Shown: positions 28,199-37,683, counted from the stretch's first letter. The stretch: DNA of 64,000 nt from Marinosulfonomonas sp. (GCA_026984915.1 JALSRG010000081.1:1-64000); one strand, 5' to 3'. Numbers and translations: made by a program. Notes: generated by a model from the letters alone, not told the origin.

Positions 28199-28755
28199 GC
28201 GGTTTCCTCGGTGCGATGTTGAATTTGGATGTCCCGCATCATGCGATAGACCGCTTTGCTGTCAGCAATTCGCTCAAACCCGACGTTTACAGTATAGGTG
28301 CCGTTTTTGCCGCGTTTTTCGCGCTGTGCAAAATGCACGCTCCCTGGGTTGCCTTCAATCAGTTCCAGTGGCGAGTTTTTGTTAATGGAATAGGATATCA
28401 GTTTCTTTCCAACGAACGGCAGGTCGCTCGCAATAAACGCGCGTCTGCTCGTCAATGTATACCATGAATGGCGTCTCTTGAAACTTCCCCAGTAAATCGG
28501 GATCAGGGCCAGGGAAAGACCAACGGAAAAATGTATCAGGCCAAACATCCAGAAATATCCACCGGCCTGGGCGGCCATAAGCATCCAGAACAGTGCAAAC
28601 CCGGCGAAAAGCAAGCCAAAACCGAGAGTCCCGATGGTGGCTGGGGTCAAGGCAACTTTTCCATCCGGGCGCCCCTGCCAGAGAATTTTCTCGCCTTTGT
28701 CCAGTATGCCTTCCCATCCGGATGCCTGGTGTTGTTCTGCTTTCACGTTGGCCAT
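28195..28755 (-). CDS. PH-like domain membrane protein (186 aa)
   Basis: Protein with a short N-terminal segment LDKGEKILWQGRPDG, typical of small bacterial PH-like membrane proteins, two membrane helices (about 42-66 and 70-92) and a cytoplasmic beta-rich domain beginning YTLTSRRAFI and ending in a helix (ADSKAVYRMMRDI). It overlaps the pseudo-dihydroorotase start by four bases (GTGA) and follows the next PH-like protein after 11 bases. It sits inside a pyrimidine operon. Function unknown. Confidence 0.78.
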   Translation of the reverse strand: MANVKAEQHQASGWEGILDKGEKILWQGRPDGKVALTPATIGTLGFGLLFAGFALFWMLMAAQAGGYFWMFGLIHFSVGLSLALIPIYWGSFKRRHSWYTLTSRRAFIASDLPFVGKKLISYSINKNSPLELIEGNPGSVHFAQREKRGKNGTYTVNVGFERIADSKAVYRMMRDIQIQHRTEETA

Positions 28756-28766
28756 TGTTGCCCCTG

Positions 28767-29207
28767 CTATTTTGCCGGCTGACGATGCTGAATGACAGCA
28801 TTGTTGATGGCGTCGACAGCACTCTTTGTATCGCGCAGATATTTCAGCATGTATTTATCACCACTATTCGTAATCAGTTGTGCTGCGCTGAACAGACCTC
28901 TGGCCTTTTTGATTTGAGAAAGCGGGATTGAGCGCCCGTCAGGGCCGATCATCCGCTGATCCGTCAATAGCCAGTGCATGTTGAGTTGCTCGGACGCAAC
29001 ATAGAGGCCTCGAACAGCAATTGCTGCAACCGCCGCCACCGGGCCAACCCAGGGATAGGGGTTTCCCGTGGCCATCAGGAAAACGGTTGTAATGACAGAA
29101 CCAAGTGCCGCCAAAATGATATGTTCGCGTATATAGGTACCGCGATCAGGTACAAATTCACGTATCAGAGTCTCGCCATCACGCAGGGTTGGAATTGTAT
29201 CAAACAT
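28767..29207 (-). CDS. Second PH-like membrane protein of the pyrB operon
   Basis: 146 aa protein starting [18 protein letters not shown], chosen over an upstream codon inside pyrB. It has two helices (about 28-44, 50-68), then a compact domain with [23 protein letters not shown], a pattern similar to the adjacent 186 aa protein and to DUF304-type PH-like folds, ending in a helix. It overlaps the pyrB 3' end by eight bases, so translation is coupled. Function unknown. Confidence 0.76.
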   Translation of the reverse strand: MFDTIPTLRDGETLIREFVPDRGTYIREHIILAALGSVITTVFLMATGNPYPWVGPVAAVAAIAVRGLYVASEQLNMHWLLTDQRMIGPDGRSIPLSQIKKARGLFSAAQLITNSGDKYMLKYLRDTKSAVDAINNAVIQHRQPAK

Positions 29208-30153
29208 AGATCCCCTCCTGTTTTGATGTCCGCAGATTTCTTGCCAGCAGATCCATCGCGGCCATGCGGACCGCGACCCCCATTTCCACCTGTTCCTGAA
29301 TGACGCTGCGGTTGATGTCATCGGCCAATGTGCCGTCTATCTCGACCCCGCGGTTCATCGGGCCGGGATGCATGACAATGGCATCGGCTTTGGCCCGCGC
29401 CAGTTTTTCGGCGTCCAGCCCGAAACGATGGTAGTATTCACGCTCAGAAGGGATAAAGCCGCCATCCATGCGTTCGCGTTGCAGACGCAGCATCATCACC
29501 ACATCAACACCCTCCAGCCCGGCACGCATGTCATCAAACACTTCAACACCAAAGTCTGCAATACCGGCGGGCATCAGGGTGGGTGGACCGATCAGCCGGA
29601 CCCGGTTTTCCATCTTCCCCAGTAGCAGAATATTCGAGCGGGCCACCCGGCTGTGGGCAATGTCGCCGCAAATAGCGACAGACAGGCGGTGCAGACGGCC
29701 CTTTGCACGCTGGATGGTCAGTGCATCCAGCAAAGCCTGCGTCGGGTGCTCATGGCGCCCGTCACCGGCGTTCAAGACGGCGCAGTTAACCTTTTCCGCC
29801 AGCAGGTTTACGGCACCAGACTGCGGATGGCGTACAACCAGAATGTCTGGATGCATGGCATTCAGTGTCAGGGCGGTATCAATCAGGCTTTCGCCTTTCT
29901 TGATCGAACTGGCTTGCATTGACATGTTCATTACGTCCGCCCCAAGCCGTTTCCCGGCAAGTTCGAAAGATGCCTGTGTGCGGGTTGAGTTCTCGAAGAA
30001 CATGTTGATCTGCGTGAGGCCGATCAGGGCCTCTGAATGCTTTTGCGTTCTGCGGTTCAGGTCGACATACTGATCTGCCAGTTCCAGAACGGTGCGAATC
30101 TCTTCGGGTTTCAGGTATTCGATGCCCAAAAGATGTTTTGCTTCAAAAGTCAT
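29200..30153 (-). CDS. pyrB: Aspartate carbamoyltransferase catalytic chain
   Basis: Second step of de novo pyrimidine synthesis: carbamoyl phosphate plus aspartate gives carbamoyl aspartate. 317 aa. The carbamoyl-phosphate site [18 protein letters not shown] (about 54-71), [12 protein letters not shown] and [12 protein letters not shown] are clear. No pyrI regulatory gene is present. Instead a dihydroorotase-like pseudoenzyme follows in the operon, typical of class A dodecameric ATCases. Divergent from the uracil-DNA glycosylase gene with a 145-base gap. Confidence 0.96.
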   Translation of the reverse strand: MTFEAKHLLGIEYLKPEEIRTVLELADQYVDLNRRTQKHSEALIGLTQINMFFENSTRTQASFELAGKRLGADVMNMSMQASSIKKGESLIDTALTLNAMHPDILVVRHPQSGAVNLLAEKVNCAVLNAGDGRHEHPTQALLDALTIQRAKGRLHRLSVAICGDIAHSRVARSNILLLGKMENRVRLIGPPTLMPAGIADFGVEVFDDMRAGLEGVDVVMMLRLQRERMDGGFIPSEREYYHRFGLDAEKLARAKADAIVMHPGPMNRGVEIDGTLADDINRSVIQEQVEMGVAVRMAAMDLLARNLRTSKQEGIYV

Positions 30154-30298
30154 TCAACACCCAGTTCTGCCGGTTTCCTGCTTATAGAAAGGGGTGGGGG
30201 AATGGGCAAGTCGCATGGGCCAACAGAAGGCGGCAATATACGCAAAGGCAAACAAGAAGAGCATTTACCAAACCGGATGAGCAGAATAGGAATACGGC

Positions 30299-31084
30299 AT
30301 GGATTCCCGCATGGATGCTCATGCTGCAAAAGCGGCACTGGAATGGCAGATCGAACTCGGCGCGACCGAGGCAATCGATGATGCGCCAAGAAATCGGTAC
30401 GACCTGCCTGCAAAAGCGCCAGCGCCGAAAAAGGCTCGTCCCGTTGGCGCAGTGGCACCAGAGAATTTGCCCACTGAAAGTGATCCGGTAGCAGAGGCCG
30501 AGCAAGCAGTGGCCAACGTCCGGACTCTGGAAGAGTTGCAAGCGGCGATCGCGGCTTTTGATGCGTGTGAGTTGAAACGCGGTGCACGCAATCTGGTGTT
30601 TGCCGATGGCAATCCGCATGCGCGAGTCATGATTGTTGGCGAGGCGCCGGGCCGTGATGAAGACCGGGAAGGGCGCCCTTTTGTCGGCCGGGCCGGGCAT
30701 CTGCTGGACAAGATGTTCGCTGCGATTGATCTCAGCCGCACGGCTCCCGATCCCGAGCACGCACTCTACATTACCAATATACTGCCTTGGCGTCCCCCGC
30801 AGAACCGCGATCCAAAGCCGGAAGAAATAGCCATGATGCGGCCCTTTGTCTTTCGTCATATTGATCTGGTGGGACCGGATATACTGGTGCTGATGGGAAA
30901 TATCGCGTGCCAGGGTCTGCTGGGAAAGCGCGGCATTACCCGGCTGCGCGGCAAATGGCAGGAATTGGGAGGGCGACCGGTCATGCCGATGTTCCATCCG
31001 GCATATTTGTTGCGTAACCCTTCCGCGAAACGCGAAACCTGGCAGGATTTACTGGCTTTGAAAGAAAAACTTGGAGAAAGTTGA
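30299..31084 (+). CDS. Uracil-DNA glycosylase, family-4-like without most Fe-S ligands
   Basis: DNA repair enzyme of the UDG superfamily, 261 aa. Motif A is GEAPGRDED (114-122) and motif B is HPAYLLRNPS (233-242). In classical family 4 enzymes four cysteines hold a 4Fe-4S cluster; here only C90 remains, with F87, W164 (in PWRPPQNR) and M179/M180 at the other positions. An N-terminal extension of about 75 residues is Ala/Pro/Glu-rich. Overlaps moaB by one base. Uracil removal is inferred from the retained catalytic motifs. Confidence 0.88.
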   Translation: MDSRMDAHAAKAALEWQIELGATEAIDDAPRNRYDLPAKAPAPKKARPVGAVAPENLPTESDPVAEAEQAVANVRTLEELQAAIAAFDACELKRGARNLVFADGNPHARVMIVGEAPGRDEDREGRPFVGRAGHLLDKMFAAIDLSRTAPDPEHALYITNILPWRPPQNRDPKPEEIAMMRPFVFRHIDLVGPDILVLMGNIACQGLLGKRGITRLRGKWQELGGRPVMPMFHPAYLLRNPSAKRETWQDLLALKEKLGES

Positions 31085-31626
31085 TGTCACGAATTGACGA
31101 GACCATGGAGTTTATTCCAGTGCGTATTGCCGTATTGACGGTTTCGGACACACGTGGACTGGATGACGACAAATCGGGCCGGGTATTGGTAGACCGTATC
31201 TCCGCAGCCGGGCATATTCTGGCCGACCGTGCGATCGTACAGGATGAACGCGATGAGATTGCAGCGCAACTGCGCAAATGGTGTGCAAATCCCGAAGTTG
31301 ATGTGATCATTTCGACAGGTGGTACCGGCCTCACCGGGCGCGATGTGACTGTTGAAGCACACCGGGATGTCTACGAAAAAGAGATCGAAGCCTTTGGTAC
31401 GGTTTTTACGATGGTCTCCATGGACAAGATTGGCACCTCTGCGGTGCAGTCGCGCGCAACGGGCGGTGTGGCGCAGGGCACCTATCTGTTTGCTTTGCCA
31501 GGAAGTCCCGGCGCATGTAAGGATGCTTGGGACGAAATACTGCTTTTGCAACTGGATTACCGCCACCGACCGTGTAATTTTGTCGAAATGTTTCCTCGGC
31601 TGGAAGAACACAAACGCCGGAAATAA
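31084..31626 (+). CDS. moaB: Molybdenum cofactor biosynthesis protein B
   Basis: MoaB/MogA-fold protein, 180 aa, implicated in adenylating molybdopterin before molybdenum insertion. Conserved VSDTRGLDDDKSG, ISTGGTGLTGRD and ALPGSPGA motifs are seen. The ATG at 31084 overlaps the glycosylase stop (TGATG), preferred over the TTG one codon earlier. It is one of three separate Moco loci in the window. Confidence 0.93.
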   Translation: MSRIDETMEFIPVRIAVLTVSDTRGLDDDKSGRVLVDRISAAGHILADRAIVQDERDEIAAQLRKWCANPEVDVIISTGGTGLTGRDVTVEAHRDVYEKEIEAFGTVFTMVSMDKIGTSAVQSRATGGVAQGTYLFALPGSPGACKDAWDEILLLQLDYRHRPCNFVEMFPRLEEHKRRK

Positions 31627-31728
31627 TGCAAAAACAGCAGGCTGTGATATAATGTCAGGGTTGGCGGTCGTGCCTGCCGTGCTTATCTGAGGTAAAGCGG
31701 ATCAACGCCGTTGATTAAGGGAATGGCC

Positions 31729-33198
31729 ATGCGATTTTTGGGACGCAGCCTGATGGGTCTGATTCTGCTGTCTCTGACAGTGGGTCTATTGGCTTGGGCT
31801 GGTGCCACACTGGTCTCTGCGGTTGAAGCGCGTCGCAGCAAGACTACACAGGAAAGACCCCATCGCGAGCGGGTCTTTTCCGTGAATGTGGTTAAGGTAA
31901 CCGCAAGTGATATTGCCCCGGTTCTGACCAAATACGGAGAGTTGCGCAGCTTGCGCACACTGGATTTGCGCGCACCGGAATCGGGGCGCATCATACGCCT
32001 TGCCGCCGAATTCGCAGAAGGCGGGCGCGTGCAGGAAGGGCAGTTCCTGGCGCAGATAGATCCTGCAGATGCGTTGTCGGTGCTCGAACAGGCCAAGGCT
32101 GATTTGCAAGAAGCGCAAAATGAGGTGCAGGATGCCGCAGCGGCCCTGAAGCTGGCCACCAGGGATCTTGAACTGGCCAAGGCACAGGCGGCATTACGCA
32201 AACGAACCCTGTCGCGGCAGAAAGACTTGCAAAAACGGGGTGTGGGAACAGATGCAACCGTTGAAGCGGCAGAGCTTGCCGATGCGGCGGCTGCTCAGGT
32301 CGTGCTGTCGCGGCAACAGGCAATCCAGAAGGCGCAAGCTCGCGTAAAACAGGCCAGCATACGTGTGAAGCGCCTTCAGATTTCTCTGAAGGACGCGCAA
32401 CGACGTTTGTCGGATACACGGATCGTTACGCCTTTCCCGGGTACGCTTGATCAGGTTTCAGTCGTGGCAGGAGGATTGGTGGCAAAGAACGAACGACTGG
32501 CACAACTCATCGACCCGTCAGAACTCGAAGTGGCTTTTCGGGTGTCCACTTCCGAGTACGCGCGCCTGCTGACCGATGATGGGGGCGTGGTGCGTGCACC
32601 TGTGGAAGTCGTATTGGATGTTCTGGGCCTTGATTTAACGGCGCATGGTGTCCTGTCCCGCGAAAGTGGGGCCGTCGGCGATGGCCTGACCGGTCGCCAG
32701 TTGTTTGCGCAACTTGACGACGCACGTGGCTTTCGTCCCGGTGATTTTGTGGAAGTTCGCCTGAAGGAGCCGACGTTAAAGCAGGTAACCCTTTTGCCGG
32801 CAACGGCCTTGAATGCAAAACAGGCGGTCCTTGTGTTGGGAGATGACGATCGGCTGGAAGAGGTGCCTGTGAAACTGCTGCGGCGGCAGGGTAATGACGT
32901 GATCGTTCGCGCTGCGGAATTGGTTGGGCGGGAAGTGGTTGCCAAGCGGTCGCCGTTGCTGGGGGCCGGGATCAAGGTTCGGCCCCTGCGGGCGGATTCT
33001 GCTGCCAGGTCACATGATGATCCGACAGACACGGCAACGGTTGTGCTGGAGCCGGAGCGGCGCGCACGTCTGGTTTCGTTCATAAAGAACAATTCCGACT
33101 TGCCTGAGGATGCCCGGAAACGGATGTTGACCCAATTGGAGAAAGAGGCAGTCCCAGTCCGGGTGGTTACCCGTATCGAAGCCCGGATGGGGGGCTGA
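31729..33198 (+). CDS. RND efflux periplasmic adaptor subunit (MFP/HlyD family)
   Basis: Membrane fusion protein linking an RND pump to an outer-membrane channel. 489 aa from the ATG at 31729, which has a well-spaced AAGGGA; earlier in-frame TTG (31711) and ATG (31723) are alternatives. One N-terminal helix (about 7-27), then a lipoyl-like half (LRAPESGRIIRLAAEFAEGGRVQEGQ), a long alpha hairpin (about 105-220), the second lipoyl half and a beta-barrel. A helical C-terminal tail of about 60 residues (RARLVSFIKNNSDLPEDARK) is unusual. Two bases before the RND gene. Confidence 0.9.
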   Translation: MRFLGRSLMGLILLSLTVGLLAWAGATLVSAVEARRSKTTQERPHRERVFSVNVVKVTASDIAPVLTKYGELRSLRTLDLRAPESGRIIRLAAEFAEGGRVQEGQFLAQIDPADALSVLEQAKADLQEAQNEVQDAAAALKLATRDLELAKAQAALRKRTLSRQKDLQKRGVGTDATVEAAELADAAAAQVVLSRQQAIQKAQARVKQASIRVKRLQISLKDAQRRLSDTRIVTPFPGTLDQVSVVAGGLVAKNERLAQLIDPSELEVAFRVSTSEYARLLTDDGGVVRAPVEVVLDVLGLDLTAHGVLSRESGAVGDGLTGRQLFAQLDDARGFRPGDFVEVRLKEPTLKQVTLLPATALNAKQAVLVLGDDDRLEEVPVKLLRRQGNDVIVRAAELVGREVVAKRSPLLGAGIKVRPLRADSAARSHDDPTDTATVVLEPERRARLVSFIKNNSDLPEDARKRMLTQLEKEAVPVRVVTRIEARMGG

Positions 33199-33200
33199 AG

Positions 33201-36200
33201 ATGGTACGGCAGCTTCCCCCGGCGGCCCACGGGTTTCTATCCTATTTCACACGGCACCGCACAGCGGCAAATCTGTTGCTTGTGGTCATGCTGGCGCTGG
33301 GGCTTGCTGTTTTACCCCAACTGCGCACGCAGTTTTTTCCGGATATTGTTATTGATAATGTTTCGGTGCGGGTGCTCTGGAAAGGTGCCGGCGCCGAAGA
33401 TGTCGACAAGGCGATTGTTCAGGTTTTGGAACCTGCTCTGTTGTCTGTTGAAGGTGTCGAAGGGTCATCATCGACCTCGGTCGAGGGGCGCGCCTTTATC
33501 AAACTGGATTTCCTGCCCAACTGGGACATGGCAAGGGCGGCCGAGGATGTGCAGGCGGCCATTGACGCGGTGAGCAATCTTCCAGAGGACGCCGAAGAGC
33601 CGACTGTACGCCGCGGTGCCTGGCGTGACAGGGTGACGGATGTTGTCATAACCGGGCCGGTTTCGGTGGAGCAGATCGGGCGATTTGCTGACGAGTTTAC
33701 CACCAGACTGTTTGCCGCCGGAGTGACAAGAACCACTATTCGGGGGGTGGCATCGCCGGAAATCGTGATCGAAGTTCCTTCCGAAAACCTGATCCGCAAT
33801 GGTGTGACCATGCAGGAAATCGCATCCGCCGTTGCCGAGGAAGCATCAGCCGACCCGGCAGGCGATGTAAACGGTGCCAACGCGCGTGTGCGCACAGGGA
33901 TTGCCAAGGTAAGCGCGCGTGATATTGCCCGTATCGTTCTGCGCTCGAACCCGGACGGGTCACGTTTGACGGTGGGAGATGTGGCGGATGTCTACAAGTC
34001 CGGCACCGACAGGGAAATTGCTTATTTCGTCGGCAGTCAGCCGGCAGTTTCCGTTCGGGTGGATCGTTCCGACAAAGGCGACGCGATCGAGATTCAGAAA
34101 ACAGTGGAAAAAGTGGCTGCAGATTTGATGCTGACTCTGCCGCCGGCTGTGAAGATCGACCTTATCCGAACGCGGGCCGAGGCCATTTCCGGGCGCCTCA
34201 ATATGCTGCTGGATAACGGTCTGATGGGGCTGGGAATGGTGTTGGCCCTGCTCTTTCTGTTTCTGAACACGCGTACGGCCATCTGGGTTGCCGCAGGCAT
34301 ACCTGTTTCTGTCCTGACCGCTCTGGCGCTGATGTATGCTGCGGGAATAACCATCAACATGATCTCGCTGTTTGCGCTTATTATCACGTTGGGCATGGTG
34401 GTTGATGATGCCATTGTCGTCGGAGAACACGCGGATTTTCGGGCGCGCCGCCTTGGCGAAGACCCGACAATAGCGGCCGAAAATGCAGCGCGGCGCATGG
34501 CGGCCCCGGTTTTTTCAGCGACTCTGACCACGGTGATTGCCTTTTTTACGCTGGTTGCTGTCGGCGGGCAGATGGGAAGCCTGATTGCCGATATTCCCTT
34601 TACCGTTATTGCCGTTTTGACGGCGTCCCTGATGGAGTGTTTTCTGATCTTGCCAAATCACATGGCCCATGCACTGGCCCATTCGAACCGGGATCACTGG
34701 TATGACTGGCCCAGCCGTACTTTCAACCGTGGGTTTTTCTGGTTTCGCCAGCATGTATTTCGCCGTTTGATGGTGGCCGTTGTCTGGGCACGTTATCCGG
34801 TTTTGGCCGGTGTGATTGTTCTGCTGGCGTCGCAAGTGGCGCTTGTTGTGCGTGGAGACGTCCAATGGCGTTTTTTTAACGCGCCCGAGCGTGGTTCGGT
34901 GACAGGAAATTTTGCCATGATCGAAGGCGCTACGCGGGCAGATGCGATTGAAATGATGCATGAAATGCAACGCGCGACCGAGGCGTTGGGGAAGAAATAT
35001 GAGAAACGATACGGTCGCAACCCGTTGGACTATGTTCTGGCTGAAATCGGCGGAAACACCGGGCACGGTCTGGCTGGTGTCGAAAACAAGGATACCGATT
35101 TGCTGGGCTCCATCGCCATAGAACTTATCGACCCGGATCTGCGGCCATATTCGTCATTCAAGTTTGTCGCCGATCTTCAGGAAACCGTACGCAAGCTTCC
35201 GTTAGCCGAGACAGTCAGTTTTCGGGGATGGCGTTCTGGTCCGGGCGGAGATTCTCTGGCCGTAGAGTTCTACGGAGCCGACGCAAGAACACTCAAAGCC
35301 GCTGCAGAGGCGTTAAAGACGGCGATGGTGCAGTTCCCCGAAGTGACAGGCGTGCAGGACAGTCTGGCCTATGACAAATCGGAACTGGTGCTGGAACTTA
35401 CACCTCAGGGAAAGGCATTGGGGTTTACGATTGACGGGCTGGGCCGGGCCTTGCGCAACAGATTGAACGGTATCGAAGCCGCCAGCTATCCGGAGGGGCC
35501 GCGCTCGGCAACGATCATGGTGCAGTTGCCCAAGGACGAATTGACAGCGGATTTTCTGCAAAACACCCAAATGCGTACTAAAAAGGGTCAGTATGTTTCC
35601 CTGTCTGATATTGTAACGGTTAGCGAATCCACCGGGTTTTCAACAGTTCGGCGTGAAAATGGCGTGCGGCTTGTTTCGGTTACAGGCGATATATCCGAGG
35701 ACGACGCCGAGCGCGCAACAGAAATCATGGAGAGCCTGCGCAAGGATATCCTGCCGCGCATTGAAAGCGATTACAGGGTAGAAGGCAAACTGTTTGGTCT
35801 GGCAGAGCAGGAGCGCGAATTTCTTTCGGACGCGATGCTGGGTTTTATGCTTGGCCTGATCGGAATATATCTGACCCTGGCGTGGATATTTGCAAGTTGG
35901 ACAAGGCCAATGGTGGTTATGGCCATAATCCCCTTTGGGCTGGTCGGCACCATTTTCGGGCATTGGCTACATGATGTTCCACTGTCGATGTTCACGGTGG
36001 TCGGACTGCTTGGAATGACCGGGATTATCATAAATGACGCGATCGTTCTCGTGACAACAATTGATGAATATGCACGCGAGCGCGGGCTGATTCCGGCCAT
36101 TATAGAGGGAACATCCGATCGTCTTCGGGCAGTGTTGCTGACCACGCTGACAACGGTGATAGGTCTGGCACCCTTGCTGTTTGAAAGCTCGTCGCAAGCC

Positions 36201-36602
36201 CAGTTTCTGAAACCCACGGTGATAACGCTTGTGTATGGTCTGGGGTTTGGCATGGGGCTTGTTTTGCTTGTTGTGCCCGCGCTTTTGGGGATGCAGATGG
36301 ATATCCGGCGCCAGATGCAGGCGCTGCGCCGGGCCATGCGCTGGCGGCATGGCGCGGGTTTGGTCAACTGGACAGTATCCGTGGTTGCGCTGGGATCGGT
36401 CGGGATTTTCGCAATGACATTCGGTCAGGTGTTTCTGACCGGCTCACTCCCGGCAGCACTGCTAAAGATCTTGCCGTTTTTACAATCTGTCCCGTCGATG
36501 CCTGCCGCCTTTGGCGCATTTGTCATTGGCGTGATGATTCTGGTATTCATCGCCTATATGATCGGGGCATTAATGATCAATCGTCAGAGAAGACGGGCCT
36601 GA
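33201..36602 (+). CDS. RND efflux transporter, inner-membrane pump, with extra C-terminal helices
   Basis: Proton-driven RND transporter of the AcrB/HAE1 superfamily, 1133 aa, about 90 longer than usual. Features: TM1 after NLLLVVMLALGLAV, large periplasmic loops, TM4 with the proton-relay GMVVDDAIVV, and a second repeat with MTGIIINDAIVLV. Beyond the normal TM12 (ending near 1031) there is a basic linker and two further hydrophobic helices (about 1053-1078, 1101-1125). Substrate unknown. Pairs with the upstream adaptor; no outer-membrane channel gene nearby. Confidence 0.93.
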   Translation: MVRQLPPAAHGFLSYFTRHRTAANLLLVVMLALGLAVLPQLRTQFFPDIVIDNVSVRVLWKGAGAEDVDKAIVQVLEPALLSVEGVEGSSSTSVEGRAFIKLDFLPNWDMARAAEDVQAAIDAVSNLPEDAEEPTVRRGAWRDRVTDVVITGPVSVEQIGRFADEFTTRLFAAGVTRTTIRGVASPEIVIEVPSENLIRNGVTMQEIASAVAEEASADPAGDVNGANARVRTGIAKVSARDIARIVLRSNPDGSRLTVGDVADVYKSGTDREIAYFVGSQPAVSVRVDRSDKGDAIEIQKTVEKVAADLMLTLPPAVKIDLIRTRAEAISGRLNMLLDNGLMGLGMVLALLFLFLNTRTAIWVAAGIPVSVLTALALMYAAGITINMISLFALIITLGMVVDDAIVVGEHADFRARRLGEDPTIAAENAARRMAAPVFSATLTTVIAFFTLVAVGGQMGSLIADIPFTVIAVLTASLMECFLILPNHMAHALAHSNRDHWYDWPSRTFNRGFFWFRQHVFRRLMVAVVWARYPVLAGVIVLLASQVALVVRGDVQWRFFNAPERGSVTGNFAMIEGATRADAIEMMHEMQRATEALGKKYEKRYGRNPLDYVLAEIGGNTGHGLAGVENKDTDLLGSIAIELIDPDLRPYSSFKFVADLQETVRKLPLAETVSFRGWRSGPGGDSLAVEFYGADARTLKAAAEALKTAMVQFPEVTGVQDSLAYDKSELVLELTPQGKALGFTIDGLGRALRNRLNGIEAASYPEGPRSATIMVQLPKDELTADFLQNTQMRTKKGQYVSLSDIVTVSESTGFSTVRRENGVRLVSVTGDISEDDAERATEIMESLRKDILPRIESDYRVEGKLFGLAEQEREFLSDAMLGFMLGLIGIYLTLAWIFASWTRPMVVMAIIPFGLVGTIFGHWLHDVPLSMFTVVGLLGMTGIIINDAIVLVTTIDEYARERGLIPAIIEGTSDRLRAVLLTTLTTVIGLAPLLFESSSQAQFLKPTVITLVYGLGFGMGLVLLVVPALLGMQMDIRRQMQALRRAMRWRHGAGLVNWTVSVVALGSVGIFAMTFGQVFLTGSLPAALLKILPFLQSVPSMPAAFGAFVIGVMILVFIAYMIGALMINRQRRRA

Positions 36603-36606
36603 CCCT

Positions 36607-36736
36607 GGTCACCCGAATCCAAAGTTCGCTACATTTCGGCAATCGTCCCCGGATCGCTTGCGATCCGGTTTGCGCCCGGCCCCGAACCTGCCGTTGGCAC
36701 CTGATTTCCATGCAGAGAACTTCGATTCCGGGTGAC
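36607..36736. repeat. Large imperfect inverted repeat with inner hairpin
   Basis: Outer arms GTCACCCGAATCCAAAGTTC (from 36608) and GAACTTCGATTCCGGGTGAC (36717-36736) are near-complementary with a small shift. Inside is a perfect stem CCGGATCGC-TT-GCGATCCGG (36649-36668). It fills the gap between two convergent genes and reaches the stop codon of the reverse one. It may act as a bidirectional terminator or encode a structured RNA. No T-run. Confidence 0.7.
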
Positions 36737-37569
36737 TAGCTCTCGGTGCAGCCGCGGATATCGACAGCACGGTCGCTTCCCAAAACCGTGATTCGTACCT
36801 TTGCGCTGTCGAGTTCGAAAGGGGCGTTGGATGGCGGGACCATTTCTGCGCGGGCAATGAGTGTGCCGCCCTTGCGGACTGTTTCAGCTTGACCGACCCA
36901 AATTGATTGATCGGGGGCCTCAAGCACAGCGGTTTCTTCCCCTCCGGTTGAAGGAATATCAATGGTTGCCGTTACGCGCAGCCCGTCTTTGATGGGTTCG
37001 ATCTGGCATGTTACAGCGCCTACGCCAGCCTTTTGTGCAGTTTCAGGTTGCGCGGCCAGTGCTTGGCGGATTTCAGGATCGGGCGACGTTTCATCGGGCG
37101 AAAGATCAACATTGAACTGAAGGCTGATCGGAACGCAGATATCCCGGCAAACACCAAGCGTAACCTGCGCTTTCATCTCGATGGGTTTTTCTACGGCTTC
37201 GGGTGTGAACTCCAGCGGGATAATGACTTCGTTATGGTAGACAATAGAACGCATGCCGCCAAGGGTCGCAACCTCGGGGCGGGGCCACATCATTTCAACT
37301 GATTTAATGTTTTTTGAGCCGGACCAATCAAACTGCGGAGGAATTCCGGCATCACCCGGTGCACGCCAATAGGTTTTCCAACCCGGTTTCAAACGGATGC
37401 GCAATGCAGCCATATGGTGGCCATCTGGTTTCTGCCAGCCCGATAAAATGTCAATGGACTGTACACCAATCAAGTCGGCCTCTGCTGGTGCAATACCTGG
37501 CATCGCAAGAAAAACACAGGTCATGACCAGGAAACGCAAACGGCAAATCAAAGAAACAATCATATTCAT
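36736..37569 (-). CDS. Periplasmic DsbD N-terminal-domain-like protein
   Basis: Secreted protein of 277 aa with a signal peptide (about 1-31, ending near MPGIAPAEA). The body resembles the DsbD/ScsB alpha domain: KPGWKTYWRAPGDAGIPPQFDW is a family hallmark, and the Cys pair C-R-D-I-C occurs in LGVCRDICVPIS (about 134-138). DsbD-type membrane and thioredoxin domains are absent and no ccdA neighbour is seen, so it is an orphan alpha domain, perhaps receiving electrons from a CcdA elsewhere. Divergent from yqgE. Confidence 0.85.
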   Translation of the reverse strand: MNMIVSLICRLRFLVMTCVFLAMPGIAPAEADLIGVQSIDILSGWQKPDGHHMAALRIRLKPGWKTYWRAPGDAGIPPQFDWSGSKNIKSVEMMWPRPEVATLGGMRSIVYHNEVIIPLEFTPEAVEKPIEMKAQVTLGVCRDICVPISLQFNVDLSPDETSPDPEIRQALAAQPETAQKAGVGAVTCQIEPIKDGLRVTATIDIPSTGGEETAVLEAPDQSIWVGQAETVRKGGTLIARAEMVPPSNAPFELDSAKVRITVLGSDRAVDIRGCTES

Positions 37570-37683
37570 CCGGTTAGAAATACCTGTTTAAGCGGGAAAT
37601 GAAAATCACGTTTCCGCGAAGGGTTCTGAAATGTGGCAATTCTTCCCCTTGCGCTATATCTGAAACACGCCCATCTTTCAGGT

